From: Zanthoxylum bungeanum
Taxonomy: Eukaryota; Streptophyta; Magnoliopsida; Sapindales; Rutaceae
Direction of reading: 5' to 3'
Length of the DNA: 64,000 bases
NCBI GenBank assembly: GCA_019454045.1
Contig: SKCR01029098.1
Location: 33,848-97,847, forward strand
The notes beneath the pieces were generated by a model. It was not told the origin of the DNA. It did not search any database and was given only the letters and a program-made list of their open reading frames with translations. Positions 1 through 10,239 of the stretch are shown piece by piece. A program made the translations under genes and the position numbers. How positions within the stretch are numbered: position 1 is the first letter of the stretch; each line of letters opens with the position of its first letter.

Positions 1-690
1 TACTAGTAGTGAACATATTTATGACAAAAATATTTGAAGTCGGATCCTTGCCCGTCTTCAATTCCTTCATGTCTGTCTTGTCCATACGGCAGTCACGTTT
101 CCGTGTCCCCGTTTGCCACAATTTAGGCAGATATCTTGGGATATGTCATTTTTCTTCCCAGAAGATTATAATGATTTTGCCTTTGCCCATTTTCCACACC
201 CCAGAAGCCTTTGGCCAAGCCTTAGCCTTCTAGAATGTTGAAATAAGATGCGCCTTGCGCTACTTGCCTTATTGCAAACTTTGGCTTTGTCTCATTGAAT
301 ATAGCCATTAACTCTCCAAGAGTTTTCTATTGCAATTTAGTACTTTCTAAGATCTAAGAATAGATCTATGAAGATCCTTCAATTTCATTATCATACTTTA
401 AGGATCTAATCCTTAGTTCTGATTAAGAAATTAATGAATCTATTTGGCAAGCTTATTGGATTAAGCACTACAGTTATCATCACATGAATCTTCCAAAGAT
501 CATGCTCTACTATTTGCTTAACTCCGAGCTTAGGCCTAAGATGTTATTTTATCAAATAAAGTAACTTCTTAGTTTTCATGACTATCCTGATTTTTTATTC
601 CCAATTTGAAAATTTAAGTCGTTTAAATACATTTTCACCCAGGATTTTGTTTTAAACACTAATCTTTCAATTATCTTGATTCTAATAGTC
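1..690 (-). pseudogene. Copia-A gag remnant (copy 0)
   Basis: Decayed capsid-nucleocapsid gene of a Ty1/copia element, read on the minus strand. It aligns by eye with the better gag at 22609-23415: the zinc-knuckle region (CLNCGKRGHG around 105-130) and the lysine-rich stretch before it are recognisable, and the gag start should lie near 690. Many indels and stops break every frame. The window edge cuts off its pol side. It is followed to the right by its own leader. Family assignment rests on similarity to the other copies in this window; confidence is good for gag, low for exact limits. Confidence 0.7.
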
Positions 691-2820
691 CAACTATTTA
701 ATCAACGATTTTAGGTACTATTGATTATAATGATTACTATAGTCCAACTATACAATCAACTATAATTTAATAGGTTAAATTCAATTATATTGATTTCTAT
801 AATCCAATTATAAAATCAACTATTAATTGAAATAGTTTGAATACAGTCCAACTGTTTTAATTAAAACAACATTAATTATTAGTCCAACTTGACTTTGGCC
901 AACAAATTGTATGATAATTAACTAGGTAGATCTCTAAGATCAATTGGATCCCATCCAACTCCTAGATCCAGTAGGTGGACATCCAAGTCTGAAACATATA
1001 TCTTTTATATGCCAATATATCTAATATATTGCCTAACCTTTTTCCTCTGAATCAACTAAGCCTTGGTTTTGGCACAACAAACTTAGTGATCCCAGTTAAG
1101 CGGAACCCTTTGACCATGGAAAGCTTCGTAATCAATGTCGATGGACAAGAAGTAATCTTGACTTTGGACAACAAATCACAACTTGGAAAAGACACCAATA
1201 TGGAACAAAGCCTTCATGATTTAAACACATCCTCGACGGAAAAAGGTCTTGACATTGGCCAACAAACCAATGCCAGTCTTGGATCTTGAGTAAGAATCAC
1301 TCAATGGAAGGAAAAACAATTAATATGTTGTGAGGGTTTTTTGCGTGTAATTGGCAACCAATTTATTATCTTTGTTAGGTCTCATCATCATACACCCTTA
1401 AACATGCATTCTAAACAAATAATAAGGCGCATATAAATAAATATAATAATGATATGCGGATGGATACTTAAACATTGTTCCTAGAACAAATCTCTCCATT
1501 TCCTCTCTCCCGCTAGCACAAGTATTACTTCTACCCGATTACATAACACTTCTAAAGAAACCTCATTTACATTGAGGGGAATAGGTGAGAAGATAAATAC
1601 ATAGAGTAATGAGGTAATAGGCTGGACACGCAGGTCCAATTAAAAAATTCTAAATTTATTACAACAATTTCCAAAATTGCCCCACCCATCTAATATCCAT
1701 CCGATATACATTATTCATACATCGCAACCATGTATTCACACAAGCATGTTATCAATCAATCTAATCCAATTAATTAATCTGAATATTAATGACCATCCAA
1801 TGTTCAAACAACGATTTAATTTTGCGCGAGTCAAACTCGTTTTGCGAATAAGTACTCAAAGTACGAATTCTTGAATTAAATTAAACTACAACATTAAATC
1901 CAATTTAATTTGTATTTAATACTAATTCATTTATTTAATTCCAAATTAAATAATACACCTTATTAATGTACTTTTTCGACTTAGATTCAAAATCTAATCG
2001 GTACGGGTCTCAAAGTCCGATTAACATCCGATGTGAATTTAATTAAAGTCCAATGGGCTTTTAATTAATTTCTAAGGCATGGAATTTTGGTCAATATAGG
2101 TCAAACCCAAATACCAAGCCCATTTAAGGAATCACCCTTATTTGCCAAGAAACCAATTTAGGCCCATTAGGCCCAATTAATATTAAAGGTCCATTAAGTC
2201 ATAATTGGACTTTATGGAAATGGTTTTAGGCCCAATTGGATCCAACCGATTTAGCCTAAACCTAACTTGGTGCAACCAAGCCCATTTAAGCCCAATTATA
2301 ACTTTACAAGCCCAATTTCCAAAATATGCCCAATTAATTAAATTACCAAATTCCAAATTTCATAACTTAATTAACTAAAGTGTATGCCATAATTAATTAC
2401 CCAAATTAACATTTCCAAAGCACAAATTTGAACAATTAATTATGCTCATTATCATCAACTAATGTTCAACACAATTGAATCAAAAATCACATCATTTTTC
2501 ATGCTAAGTAGTCTCGGCATTTTGGGATTTATTTGTCCAATTCAAAATTCAATCCAATTAAATCTCAAATCAACATTACCCAATTGATTTCAACTTATCC
2601 AATGATTAAAATAAAAAATACCATGACTTCTAGGGTTCTTCCATTTTCGGCCAAGCTTAAAATTTGGGCAAAAATTGATCCAATCAACTTTTCATGAAAT
2701 TGATCAAATCCAACTTCAATTTAACATTATTCGAGCATACTCAATCAATTAATTTTATCAAATCATGCTCAAATTCAATTTACCCAATTTTAACCCTAAG
2801 TTCAAGTTTCATGCTCAAAT
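691..2820 (-). other. Copia-A leader (copy 0), untranslated
   Basis: AT-rich non-coding leader between the gag start and the primer site of a minus-strand Copia-A copy, without a gene. It carries three spaced copies of a TTGACTTTGGCCAACAA-like motif (about 886, 1155 and 1247) that recur in the other Copia-A leaders. The right end stops at 2820, just short of where the PBS would be, and is joined directly to an LTR piece in the opposite orientation. The stretch 1600-2820 matches the inverted leader at 17962-19258 more closely than the leaders of the other copies. Confidence 0.65.
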
Positions 2821-2821
2821 G

Positions 2822-3595
2822 GAACGAGTTAATTTAGAATTAATTCGTTAGCGACGTGAATAGTAATTTTGCTAGGCAAAGTTATTTAATTAAATTAGAT
2901 TTAATTTCATCGCAACGGAAAATTCGTTAATTCGAAATTAGCGAACCCGAGCCCGGGAGTGTTTGTGGGCGCACTCGCATTGCGAATTTAAGTACGACCC
3001 ACAAGTCACATCAAGCGTCACATCAACTAGTAAACTTGGTTGCTTTAAAGTGATGGAAGTTGTTATTTGTGAAAGAGTGTAAAACACTCAAGTGAGTAAA
3101 ACACTCAAGTGTGTAAAAGTTGAATGACTTTTACCAAATCAAGGATTTGGTATATCATTCAATTTTATTTTGATTTTGGATATCACCTTTTACAACACAC
3201 TCTCTCTTCTTCATTTTTCCCTCTCTCACGCCCAAGGGGCTGTTTTTCTTCTTCTTTCACTGCTATTGCCGTGAGATGTAGTAGATGCCTAGGAAGTTTT
3301 GCGACAAAATTTCCGGAGTGCTAGCACGCTTTAAGGGTCTTGCGAAGGTGATAGAGAAACCCACCCGTGGGCATGAAATCACTAGCCAAAGCTTGGAGCT
3401 TGGACGATGACATGACTTAAAATTTGGAGGCCAAATTTCTGCTCACTGCCGAGAGCACCTTGGAGGAGAACTTGGAGTTTTTGTGTTCGTCGCATCGCTC
3501 AACCAATCATTGTAAGTATTCTGCAACTTCTTTGATGTATTCACATGTGTTTCATTGCTTATAAATGATCCTTGGGACCTTAGAGAAACCCAACA
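2822..3595 (+). mobile_element. Copia-A LTR 3' fragment, plus orientation
   Basis: Matches the last part of the full plus-strand LTR at 15884-17948 and ends at the same terminal CCAACA (3590-3595). Its 5' part is missing. The left side joins an opposite-strand leader; the right side joins the inside of a reverse-transcriptase gene (3596) with no PBS between. This makes it a rearranged piece rather than a normal LTR position. Confidence 0.7.
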
Positions 3596-5305
3596 GGCAA
3601 AAGGTGAAAAAGTTTCGTCGTAATCGACACCATGTCGTTGACGATACCCTTTCGCTACAAGCCTAGATTTGTACGTTTGTATGTTGCCATCCATGTCGGT
3701 CTTCCTCTTGAAGACCCATTTGCAACCAATAGGCTTTACGCCTTCGGGTGCATCAACCAGTGTCCAAACTTGGTTGGTGTACATGGAATCCATTTCGGAC
3801 ATCATAGCTTCTTACCATAAAGCGTAATCGATACCTTGTATCGCTTCCTCATACGTAGTCGGCTCGTCTTCCTCAATAAGATTAATATCTACATTAGGTG
3901 AGATCAGAAACCCATACCTCTCAGGTTGTTTTCTGACTTTCTCCGACCTACGCGGTTCTTGTGTATTCGAAGATTGTGGTACATTCTCATCCCTGATGAA
4001 CTGTCTGTGTTCCGTTAAGGATTTTGTGCCAGCAACAGTATCACTTCGATTTTCATCGAGTTCTACTTTCCTCCCACTAACCAATGCATTTAGGAATTCC
4101 TTCTCAAGGAAAACCGCATGTAGAGCAACAAATACTTTGTTCTCTTGTGGGTGATAGAAGTAATATCCTTTGGTTTCCGTAGGATATCCTACAAATAGGC
4201 ATTTATCCGATTTGGGTTCTAGTTGGTACCTTCCCAACGTTTGATGTATGCCCAGCAACCCCAAATCTTCAGGAATGAGAAACTCGGTTTCTTTCCTGTC
4301 CATATCTCATACGGGGTCTGTTGAATAGATTTCGACGGAACCTTATTCAAAATAAGTATTGCATTATTCAATGCATATCCCCATAAGGAAATAGGTAGCT
4401 CTGTGCGACTCTTCATCGACCTTACCATGTCTAACAAAGTTCAGTTTCTCCGTTCGGACACACCGTTTAATTGCGGTGTTCCGGGAGGAGTCCACTGTGA
4501 AAGAATACCATATTCTTTCAAGTAATCAAGAAACTCATTGCTTAAGTATTCGCCACCACGGTCCTACTGTAATGTCTTAATACTTTTGCCGGCTGTTTTT
4601 CTACTTCGTGTCGGAACTCTTTGAATTTCTCAAAGGTTTCCGACTTGTGTCTCATAAGATACACATAACCATAACGTGATACATCATCCGTAAAAGTTAC
4701 AAAGTATTCATATCCACCTCTAGCCTGGCTAGACATGGGCCCACATACGTCACTATGAACGAGGGCTAATAGTTCGGTAGCACGTACACATTCACCGCTA
4801 AAAGGTGTTTTAGGCATTTTGCCTAATAAATAAGATTCACAGACGTCATATGAATTTGGATCAAATCCGTCCAAGTACCCACTCTTCGAAAGTGTGGATA
4901 TGCGAGTCTTGTTAATGTGTCCCAGACGACAATGCCACATATAAGTTTCATCCATGTTACTTAGTTTAAGCCTTTTGTTTGTTACATTATATGTTTGAGA
5001 TTGATTTATATTCAAAATATAAAGACCATTATTCACATCAGCACTGCATATCTCCATATCATTTTTGTACATAAAACACCCAGTCTTTCTAAAAATAAAA
5101 GTATAGCCATATTGGGCCAATAAAGATACAGATATAATATTCCTAGTCAAACTAGGTACATAATAACATTCTGAAAGATTAAGTACATGCCCCGAGGACA
5201 GTTCCAAAATAATTCCCAACGGCCAAAACGGCGACTCGAGTCCCATTTCCAACGCGGAGGTCAATCTCTCATGAGGCCATTCTCCTGCTAATCTGCAGAT
5301 CCTGC
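3596..5305 (-). pseudogene. Copia-A pol remnant (copy 2): protease tail, integrase, RT N-terminus
   Basis: Broken pol of a minus-strand copia element. From right to left the reading goes through the post-protease segment (NCYYVP-type motif near 5150-5170), the integrase zinc region (MWHCRLGHINK, about 4920), the integrase core (VHSDVCGPM, about 4750), the integrase C-terminal region (KSDKCLFVGYP, about 4200) and the start of reverse transcriptase (GCKWVFKRKTDMDG, about 3700). Several frameshifts split it. The second cysteine of the integrase zinc ligand pair is Tyr here (CESYLLGK) but Cys in the copy at 21583-22083. RT ends abruptly at 3596, so the catalytic YVDD part and RNase H are missing. 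Its gag lies beyond the Tat-1 insertion at 13423. Confidence 0.85.
5301..5305. repeat. Target site duplication CCTGC, left of Tat-1
   Basis: The same five bases recur at 13418-13422 directly after Tat-1. The uninterrupted related copy near 22445 reads through this point with a single CCTGC, which proves insertion into Copia-A. Confidence 0.95.
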
Positions 5306-6407
5306 TGTAGGAACTGTATTTTTGCATGTAAGTCCCGATGATGAGCCTCGAACGGAGGCACTACCTTTTAAGTTGCGGAAGTCACGGGAAACGGATGTCG
5401 GAAGGGAAGGGTCAAGAATTGACATTTTAGTTGGATTTTGTTCGCTCGTTCAAGCTTCGGTTCGCTCGTTCGGTCCCAGTTTCAAAATTACCCTCGGCCC
5501 AAAACACTAAGCCCACACCCAATAATTCCATCACCAAACACAAAAAACCAATAAAACTCACGACAATTCACAAACCACTCATTCACTACCCATAAACAAA
5601 GCATCTCACCAAGCCAAAAACCAAGCACTAGCCAACAAAATACTAAACTAATCAACACCCACGAGCCTCACCAAAATACAAAAACCCTAACAAAGCCACC
5701 TATGCCCACGTGAACCAACCCATGCAAACAAAGATTAGCAAACAAACAAAATACAAAAAACCCTTAACCACCCATGACCAAACCCATACCATGCATGCAT
5801 TATTCAAACACCCACACTAGCCTCACAAACGCAAACCAATAAAAACCCTTCACGCCCATCATCACTCCACTCACCAACTTGAACTAGCCACTAACCACCC
5901 TCCATGCTTCTCACCCATACCTCTCTCTCTCACTTTAGAAGCCATATAAACCCTAAGACACTTTCACGCAGGGGGGATAAGCGAACACCACCGAAAATCC
6001 CCTCCATCATGCCTCAATTTTCTCCATCATTTCCCATTTGATCACGCCATAGACACCTCCATTTCAGTCCCTTTAAATGATCATCATCTGCATGCACAAG
6101 AGGATGGGGGGCCACACCAAAAATGACCTGCTGCCTTCATGCCCTTTGATCAATATGTATGTTGAGTAGACTTGGTTAATATTGCACAAATCCATTCATT
6201 ACAAATGACATAAGTAAGGGACCATTCCGAACCCAACAGTTTGAGGTCTTCCCTTGCGAAGGGTGAGTGCGGCCTTAAATCATTTCCCGGTTCACACCGG
6301 GTGGCGACTCCATTATTCTCCGGTTTAGTCCCTCGCGGGCTACTCCGTACTCCCAACCGGGCCGCGAGCCCAGAACAGCATGCGTCGCCCAGTTTCTGTG
6401 TCCTACA
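5306..6407 (+). repeat. Tat-1 5' LTR
   Basis: 1102 bp, begins TGTAGG and ends CCTACA. Nearly the same length as the 3' LTR at 12318-13417, with roughly 40 differences seen by eye. The 3' part shares a long conserved block with the Tat-2 and Tat-3 LTRs, including short hairpins (CCCGG...CCGGG near 6285-6300) and a PBS-like motif. Confidence 0.95.
5945..5950 (+). promoter_or_regulatory. LTR TATA box
   Basis: TATAAA after a CT-rich stretch. The matching position in the 3' LTR is 12958-12963, and related TATATAAA boxes occur in the Tat-2 and Tat-3 LTRs, so it likely sets the transcript start of the family. Confidence 0.6.
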
Positions 6408-6410
6408 GTC

Positions 6411-6428
6411 TGGCGACTCCACTGGGGA
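6411..6428 (+). promoter_or_regulatory. Primer binding site, tRNA-Arg type
   Basis: TGGCGACTCCACTGGGGA begins three bases after the LTR end and is complementary to the 3' end expected for a plant tRNA-Arg. The same 18 bases follow the 5' LTR of Tat-2. Confidence 0.85.
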
Positions 6429-7278
6429 ATAGAGAATCGGCCCTGAATAATGTCTTGTAATGTTTGTGATTTGTGCTTTAATTAATCATGTCTACTATGG
6501 GTTTAAGGAGTTTAATTAAAGGCATTTTTAAGGCTAGGTAATGGTTTGGTGTCTTCCTTCATTCACTACCTTTCTATAAGGAAAAACTGTGAAGGCACCT
6601 AGATAATCATTACTTGTAGCTCGTTGTGACAGACTAGTTTGGAGGACTCGTTGTTTATTCTGACCCAAGCGATAAGAGCCTAAGGGGCTTGGGTACTTAA
6701 GAGAGCCTCGCTCCACCCTCCCTCTGGGGAATCTACAACGGGAAGTCCATTCGACAGTTAGTCACACACCATAACTCGTTGGCACGTACCGTAAGGTATA
6801 AAAAAGGTGCGTTCACTTGGTCGTTTGAATCCTTGAGTGGGGAGTCCTAGTCGTGAACAATCCTTCGTCAGCGAGAGCCTTTGTTTACACTCCTGAAACC
6901 TACATGTGAACCTTAGTTGTATGACCCTTAGAAATTATTTATTTATTCTTGTGTTTAGGGCTATCGTTATTTGGATTCAGTTGGATCTTTTTGTCAAAAG
7001 ATGTGAACTTGTTGGGCCATTTAAACTGGGACAAGTTCATGTCCTTTGACAATTGGGCCAAAAGCTTCTAAAATGCCGATGGGCCATTTTGTGTTTAGGC
7101 CTCTTATTATTTGAAGTCATTTGGCCATGTTATCGTAAAAGTATAAACTTGTTGGGCCTTTTCAACTGGGACAAGTTTGCACCGCGCAATAGTATGATTG
7201 AATACTTTAAAATGACAACGGGCCAATTAGTGTAAATCCTTTTATGAGCTTATTTATTCCATACATCGCACGCATGTC
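6429..7278 (+). other. Tat-1 leader with an imperfect tandem duplication
   Basis: No gene. The first part matches the start of the Tat-2 internal region. From 6951 to about 7235 two imperfect copies of a 140-bp unit follow each other: GTGTTTAGG starts at 6951 and 7091, and CTTGTTGGGCC recurs near 7008 and 7147. A TATAAAAAA run lies near 6798. Confidence 0.6.
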
Positions 7279-7686
7279 ATGCATACACGCATCATGTTAA
7301 CCCTTTGTGTTTTAAAAGCCATCATAGACTCCCGTTGGGTTGGGAAAGCAGAGAGACTCATCAAGAGACCGTCAGTCAACATGATCAAGTTAGCAAAGGA
7401 GAGATCCCGTCAGGATCAATTAGAGATTAAAGTAACCGAAATTATTGAGATGTTGCAAGTTCTGACTAATGTTGTGGCCAGTTTGACCGTACCCGGTATA
7501 GCCGATAACAGAAAGTTTTACAATCAGAATGGAAAGACCATCGGGGAATCCTCGGAAGAAGCAAGCAGAAAAGATAGGATAGCCATTCAGAAATTGGGAA
7601 ACGGAGCAGTGAAACTGTCAGACTTGGAAGGGAATGAGTTCACCGAGCCTATCAATGTTGATAGATTGAAGCTGTATTTAGCCTGA
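7279..7686 (+). pseudogene. Collapsed gag-pol: gag N-terminus fused to integrase C-terminal tail
   Basis: Open frame of 135 codons. From about residue 35 it shows an Arg/Gln-rich helical start resembling the N-terminus of gypsy gag (MIKLAKERSRQDQLEIK). Its last 30 residues (KLSDLEGNEFTEPINVDRL then KLYLA and stop) look like the extreme C-terminus of a Tat-type gypsy integrase. Everything between, normally several kilobases, is absent while the frame stays open. This is the scar of a large internal deletion that made the element non-autonomous. Gag and integrase assignments rest on remembered family patterns, not a search. Confidence 0.6.
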
Positions 7687-8357
7687 GGAAGAGAAGACTG
7701 AGCAGTCACCAAGAGAATTGGCAGAAGACCTAACCTGACGAGATAGGAAGTTCATCTATGCATACACGTAACTTGCATCCCTTGTTTTGAGTTTTGTGTT
7801 TGGAGATTTCAGACAAAAGAGAACCAGCAGGGGACGACCAGAGACATATGGCGCCACGGAGCACAATGAGGATCCAACCCATCACGAAAAAGAGTACCTC
7901 TACACTTTCATACTTATACATGCACACGTCTTTATTCTGTTGTTTTGTATTCGCAGGTTTTTTAAGAAGAAAAAGGGAAGGCGTCAATGATCAAAAGGTG
8001 GCACAAGCACTAAGGATGACATTGAAGCCACCTTGACAGATGGATTTTGGTCATGTCTGGATGAAGACGATGAATTTAGCGCTAGCAGGGAGGCAACCCA
8101 TGCACTTTGTTGCAATTTCTGTTTTCATGTTTTGTGTATACATGTTGTAGAATTTTTAATTTTGTGTGTTATTTTTGTAGGTAAAAGCATAGACGGAGCA
8201 TTTTAAGACGGAAGGAATGGTGTTTAGGCAATCACAAAGATGGGAGCTAATTCATTAGTGGTGGCTGAGTAAAGAAAGAATTCTTGAGACGCATCCTAAT
8301 GAATTTATACCAAGCGAGTGGCGTATTGAGTACACAATTTCGTTGCCTTAATTATTG
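7687..8357 (+). other. Tat-1 post-pol untranslated stretch
   Basis: No convincing gene. The part 7690-7990 resembles 28190-28330 of Tat-2 (same GGAAGACCTAACC-like and ACACGTAAC pieces), so it is an ancestral 3' segment of the family. Short open frames on both strands here have no recognisable features. Confidence 0.5.
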
Positions 8358-8560
8358 ATTTTCCTTTGTTGTTTTCTTTTATTTTCGTAGACAAGGTCCA
8401 GAATTTTTGACCTTTCATGACTTCTTTTGGTATTTTCTTTTATTTTCGTAGACATGATCCAAGAGTTTCTGACATTTCACGACTTCTTTTGTTGTTTTCT
8501 TTTATTTTCGTAGATAGGATCCAGAGACTTTTTGACCTCTCACGACTTCTTTTGTGGTTT
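8358..8560 (+). repeat. Three 62-bp tandem repeats with splice-acceptor-like ends
   Basis: Three units, spaced 61-62 bp. Each contains a T-rich run ending TTTTATTTTCGTAG (AG at 8390, 8451 and 8513) followed by A-rich sequence. Each end has the layout of a plant 3' splice site. The block lies just upstream of the LOG-like coding sequence. Confidence 0.75.
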
Positions 8561-8685
8561 AGCTAACAATCGTTCTGTTGAAGATATTAGTGCAATTATT
8601 ACTCACCCCTTTTCAGGATCTATAATTCAGCTTAACATTTCTCTCCTCAACGCATTCAGATATACATCCAAGTAAGAAAAAGAAA

Positions 8686-9338
8686 ATGGAAGCAACTTCA
8701 CAGCAGCGATTCAAGAGAATTTGTGTTTTATGTGGATCCAACATTGGTAATAAACCAGAATTCATTGAGGCTGCAAAGGAATTGGGGCGAGTCATGGCTG
8801 AGAAGAATATGCACCTAGTATATGGCGGTGGCAATCTTGGGATAATGGGAAGCATTTCAAAAGCCGTTCAGGATGGTGGCGGTCATGTTTTGGGAATCAT
8901 CCCAAGACCTTTGGCGGACGAACAGTTGATTGGACCAACAAATGGAGATGAACGCATCGTATCAGGTATGTCTGAACGACTCCATGAAATGATCAATACT
9001 GCGGATGCGTTTATTGTGTTACCAGGTGGACTTGGTACCCTTGAAGAAATATTCACAGTAGCATCATGGGCGCATTAAACATTCATCGGAAGCCCATTGG
9101 GATACTCAACATTGAGCATTTCTTCGATTTTCTGTTTGTATTTCTCGCGGAAGCCAAAAAACATGAGTTCGTCACCAAATCTGTGGAAGATATTTTCTTG
9201 ACTGCGACAAAGGCCGAAGAGTTGATTGACCAGATTCTAGCTTTTGAACCGAAGCTCGACCCCATCCTATCCAAATTGGACTGGACAGATAATGATTGTG
9301 GTAAGAAGCGCAGATTGGACATTGATCTTAATCAGTGA
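8686..9338 (+). pseudogene. LOG: LOG-like cytokinin riboside 5'-monophosphate phosphoribohydrolase, intronless retrocopy with one frameshift
   Basis: LOG enzymes release active cytokinin bases from their riboside monophosphates. The frame from ATG 8686 holds the family's landmarks: CVLCGSNIG at residues 13-21, VYGGG at 45-49, GGGHV at 64-68 and the signature PGGLGTLEE at 113-121. At about 9077 one base is missing and the remainder (NIHRKPIGILNI...) continues in the next frame to the stop at 9338. Total length, about 217 residues, equals a full plant LOG. Plant LOG genes are normally split by several introns; here the coding region is continuous, so it looks copied from mRNA. The residue after the conserved Arg of the usual M-x-x-RK motif is Leu (SERL), which may lower activity. 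The end carries KKRR followed by LDIDLNQ, unusual for the family. It lies inside Tat-1, between the deleted gag-pol and the 3' module. Confidence 0.88.
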
Positions 9339-9429
9339 TGTTTCCTACTGATCAGGTATTACAGACATGAAATATTTGAAAGTTTGTGCTCTAGTTTAAT
9401 TGTTAAAAAAAATGAATGAAAAAAAATGA
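9339..9429 (+). other. A-rich junction after the LOG copy
   Basis: Contains two short A runs (about 9404-9427) before sequence shared with Tat-2 resumes. It could be a trace of a poly(A) tail of the captured mRNA, but Tat-2 also has a purine-rich tract at the same place, so this is not decisive. Confidence 0.35.
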
Positions 9430-10200
9430 GTGAGAGAAGTCTTCGATAATTAGACATATGTCCGGTGATGACATTGTATGCTGAAAGGAGAAACCTTAGA
9501 AACGATAAGTGGGAGACGTGCTCTCGTCCGATATTCTGAATGGATTGATCTTAGCTAGACCCGTGAGTACTTGATTACGGGATCCTAGCAGTAGAAGCCT
9601 GAATGGTTGGCAAGGTGACTAGTTGAAGAGATGATGGATCAGTGAATGACCGTTTACCTGGAAGTCTACCCTGGTTTACTGATGCTATGATATATGATAT
9701 GGTTGGAAAAAAAAAAGTCTCTGAAATAGAAAGAAAGAAAAGAAAAAAAAATAGACCACCTATAACCGATAAGCGTGAAGCTACCAATGGGCGAGTATTA
9801 GGACCACCATGAGGAGAAATGCTACCTTAAAGGGTAGGTGTGTCAGAAAAAGAAAAGAAAAGAAAAAAAGAAAATTCAAAATGAAAAGAAAGAGACAAAA
9901 GAAAAAAAGACGAAGACCATATCATATTGAGTATGCTGAAGTAATCACAGAACGTGATTAAGACATCCAGGTTGGTTAGACCCACTGGTTCGATTCTCCA
10001 AAGCAAAATCATCGAGTTGCCCACTTAAGGAACAAGCTGCGAAGAGCCTTAGCACACACACACTAGGAGTCTAGTTCAGATCACCTATTCAGACGATCGG
10101 AGTTGAGTGTATCAAGTACTTTGAAGGTTCTTGGTTTTGACACAAAGCATTCGTTGAGGGCGAAAATATGTTTAGATATTAAGATTGTCTCGAGGAGAGC
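9430..10200 (+). other. Conserved 3' untranslated module (copy in Tat-1)
   Basis: Non-coding block also found at 27250-28010 (Tat-2) and inverted at about 57780-58470 (gypsy G1). Shared landmarks include GAAACGATAA, ACCGATAAGCGTGAAGCTAC, GGACCACCATGAGG, an A/G-rich spacer and a CACACACAC stretch followed by TTCAGA. It lies between coding remains and the 3' arrays or LTR in each element. Confidence 0.75.
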
Positions 10201-10239
10201 AATATAGAATGTTGAAATAAATCATTTGCATCATTATCA

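Noticed and set aside
5325..5365. Hammerhead-like TGATGAG plus hairpin near the Tat LTR start
   Set aside because: The stem after TGATGAG is conserved among Tat LTRs (GCCTC/GAGGC, GTCTC/GAGGC), but the required GAAA core segment does not follow and the preceding base is wrong.
9404..9430. Poly(A) tail of the captured LOG mRNA
   Set aside because: A-rich sequence is also present at the matching place in Tat-2, which has no LOG, so it cannot be claimed as a tail.
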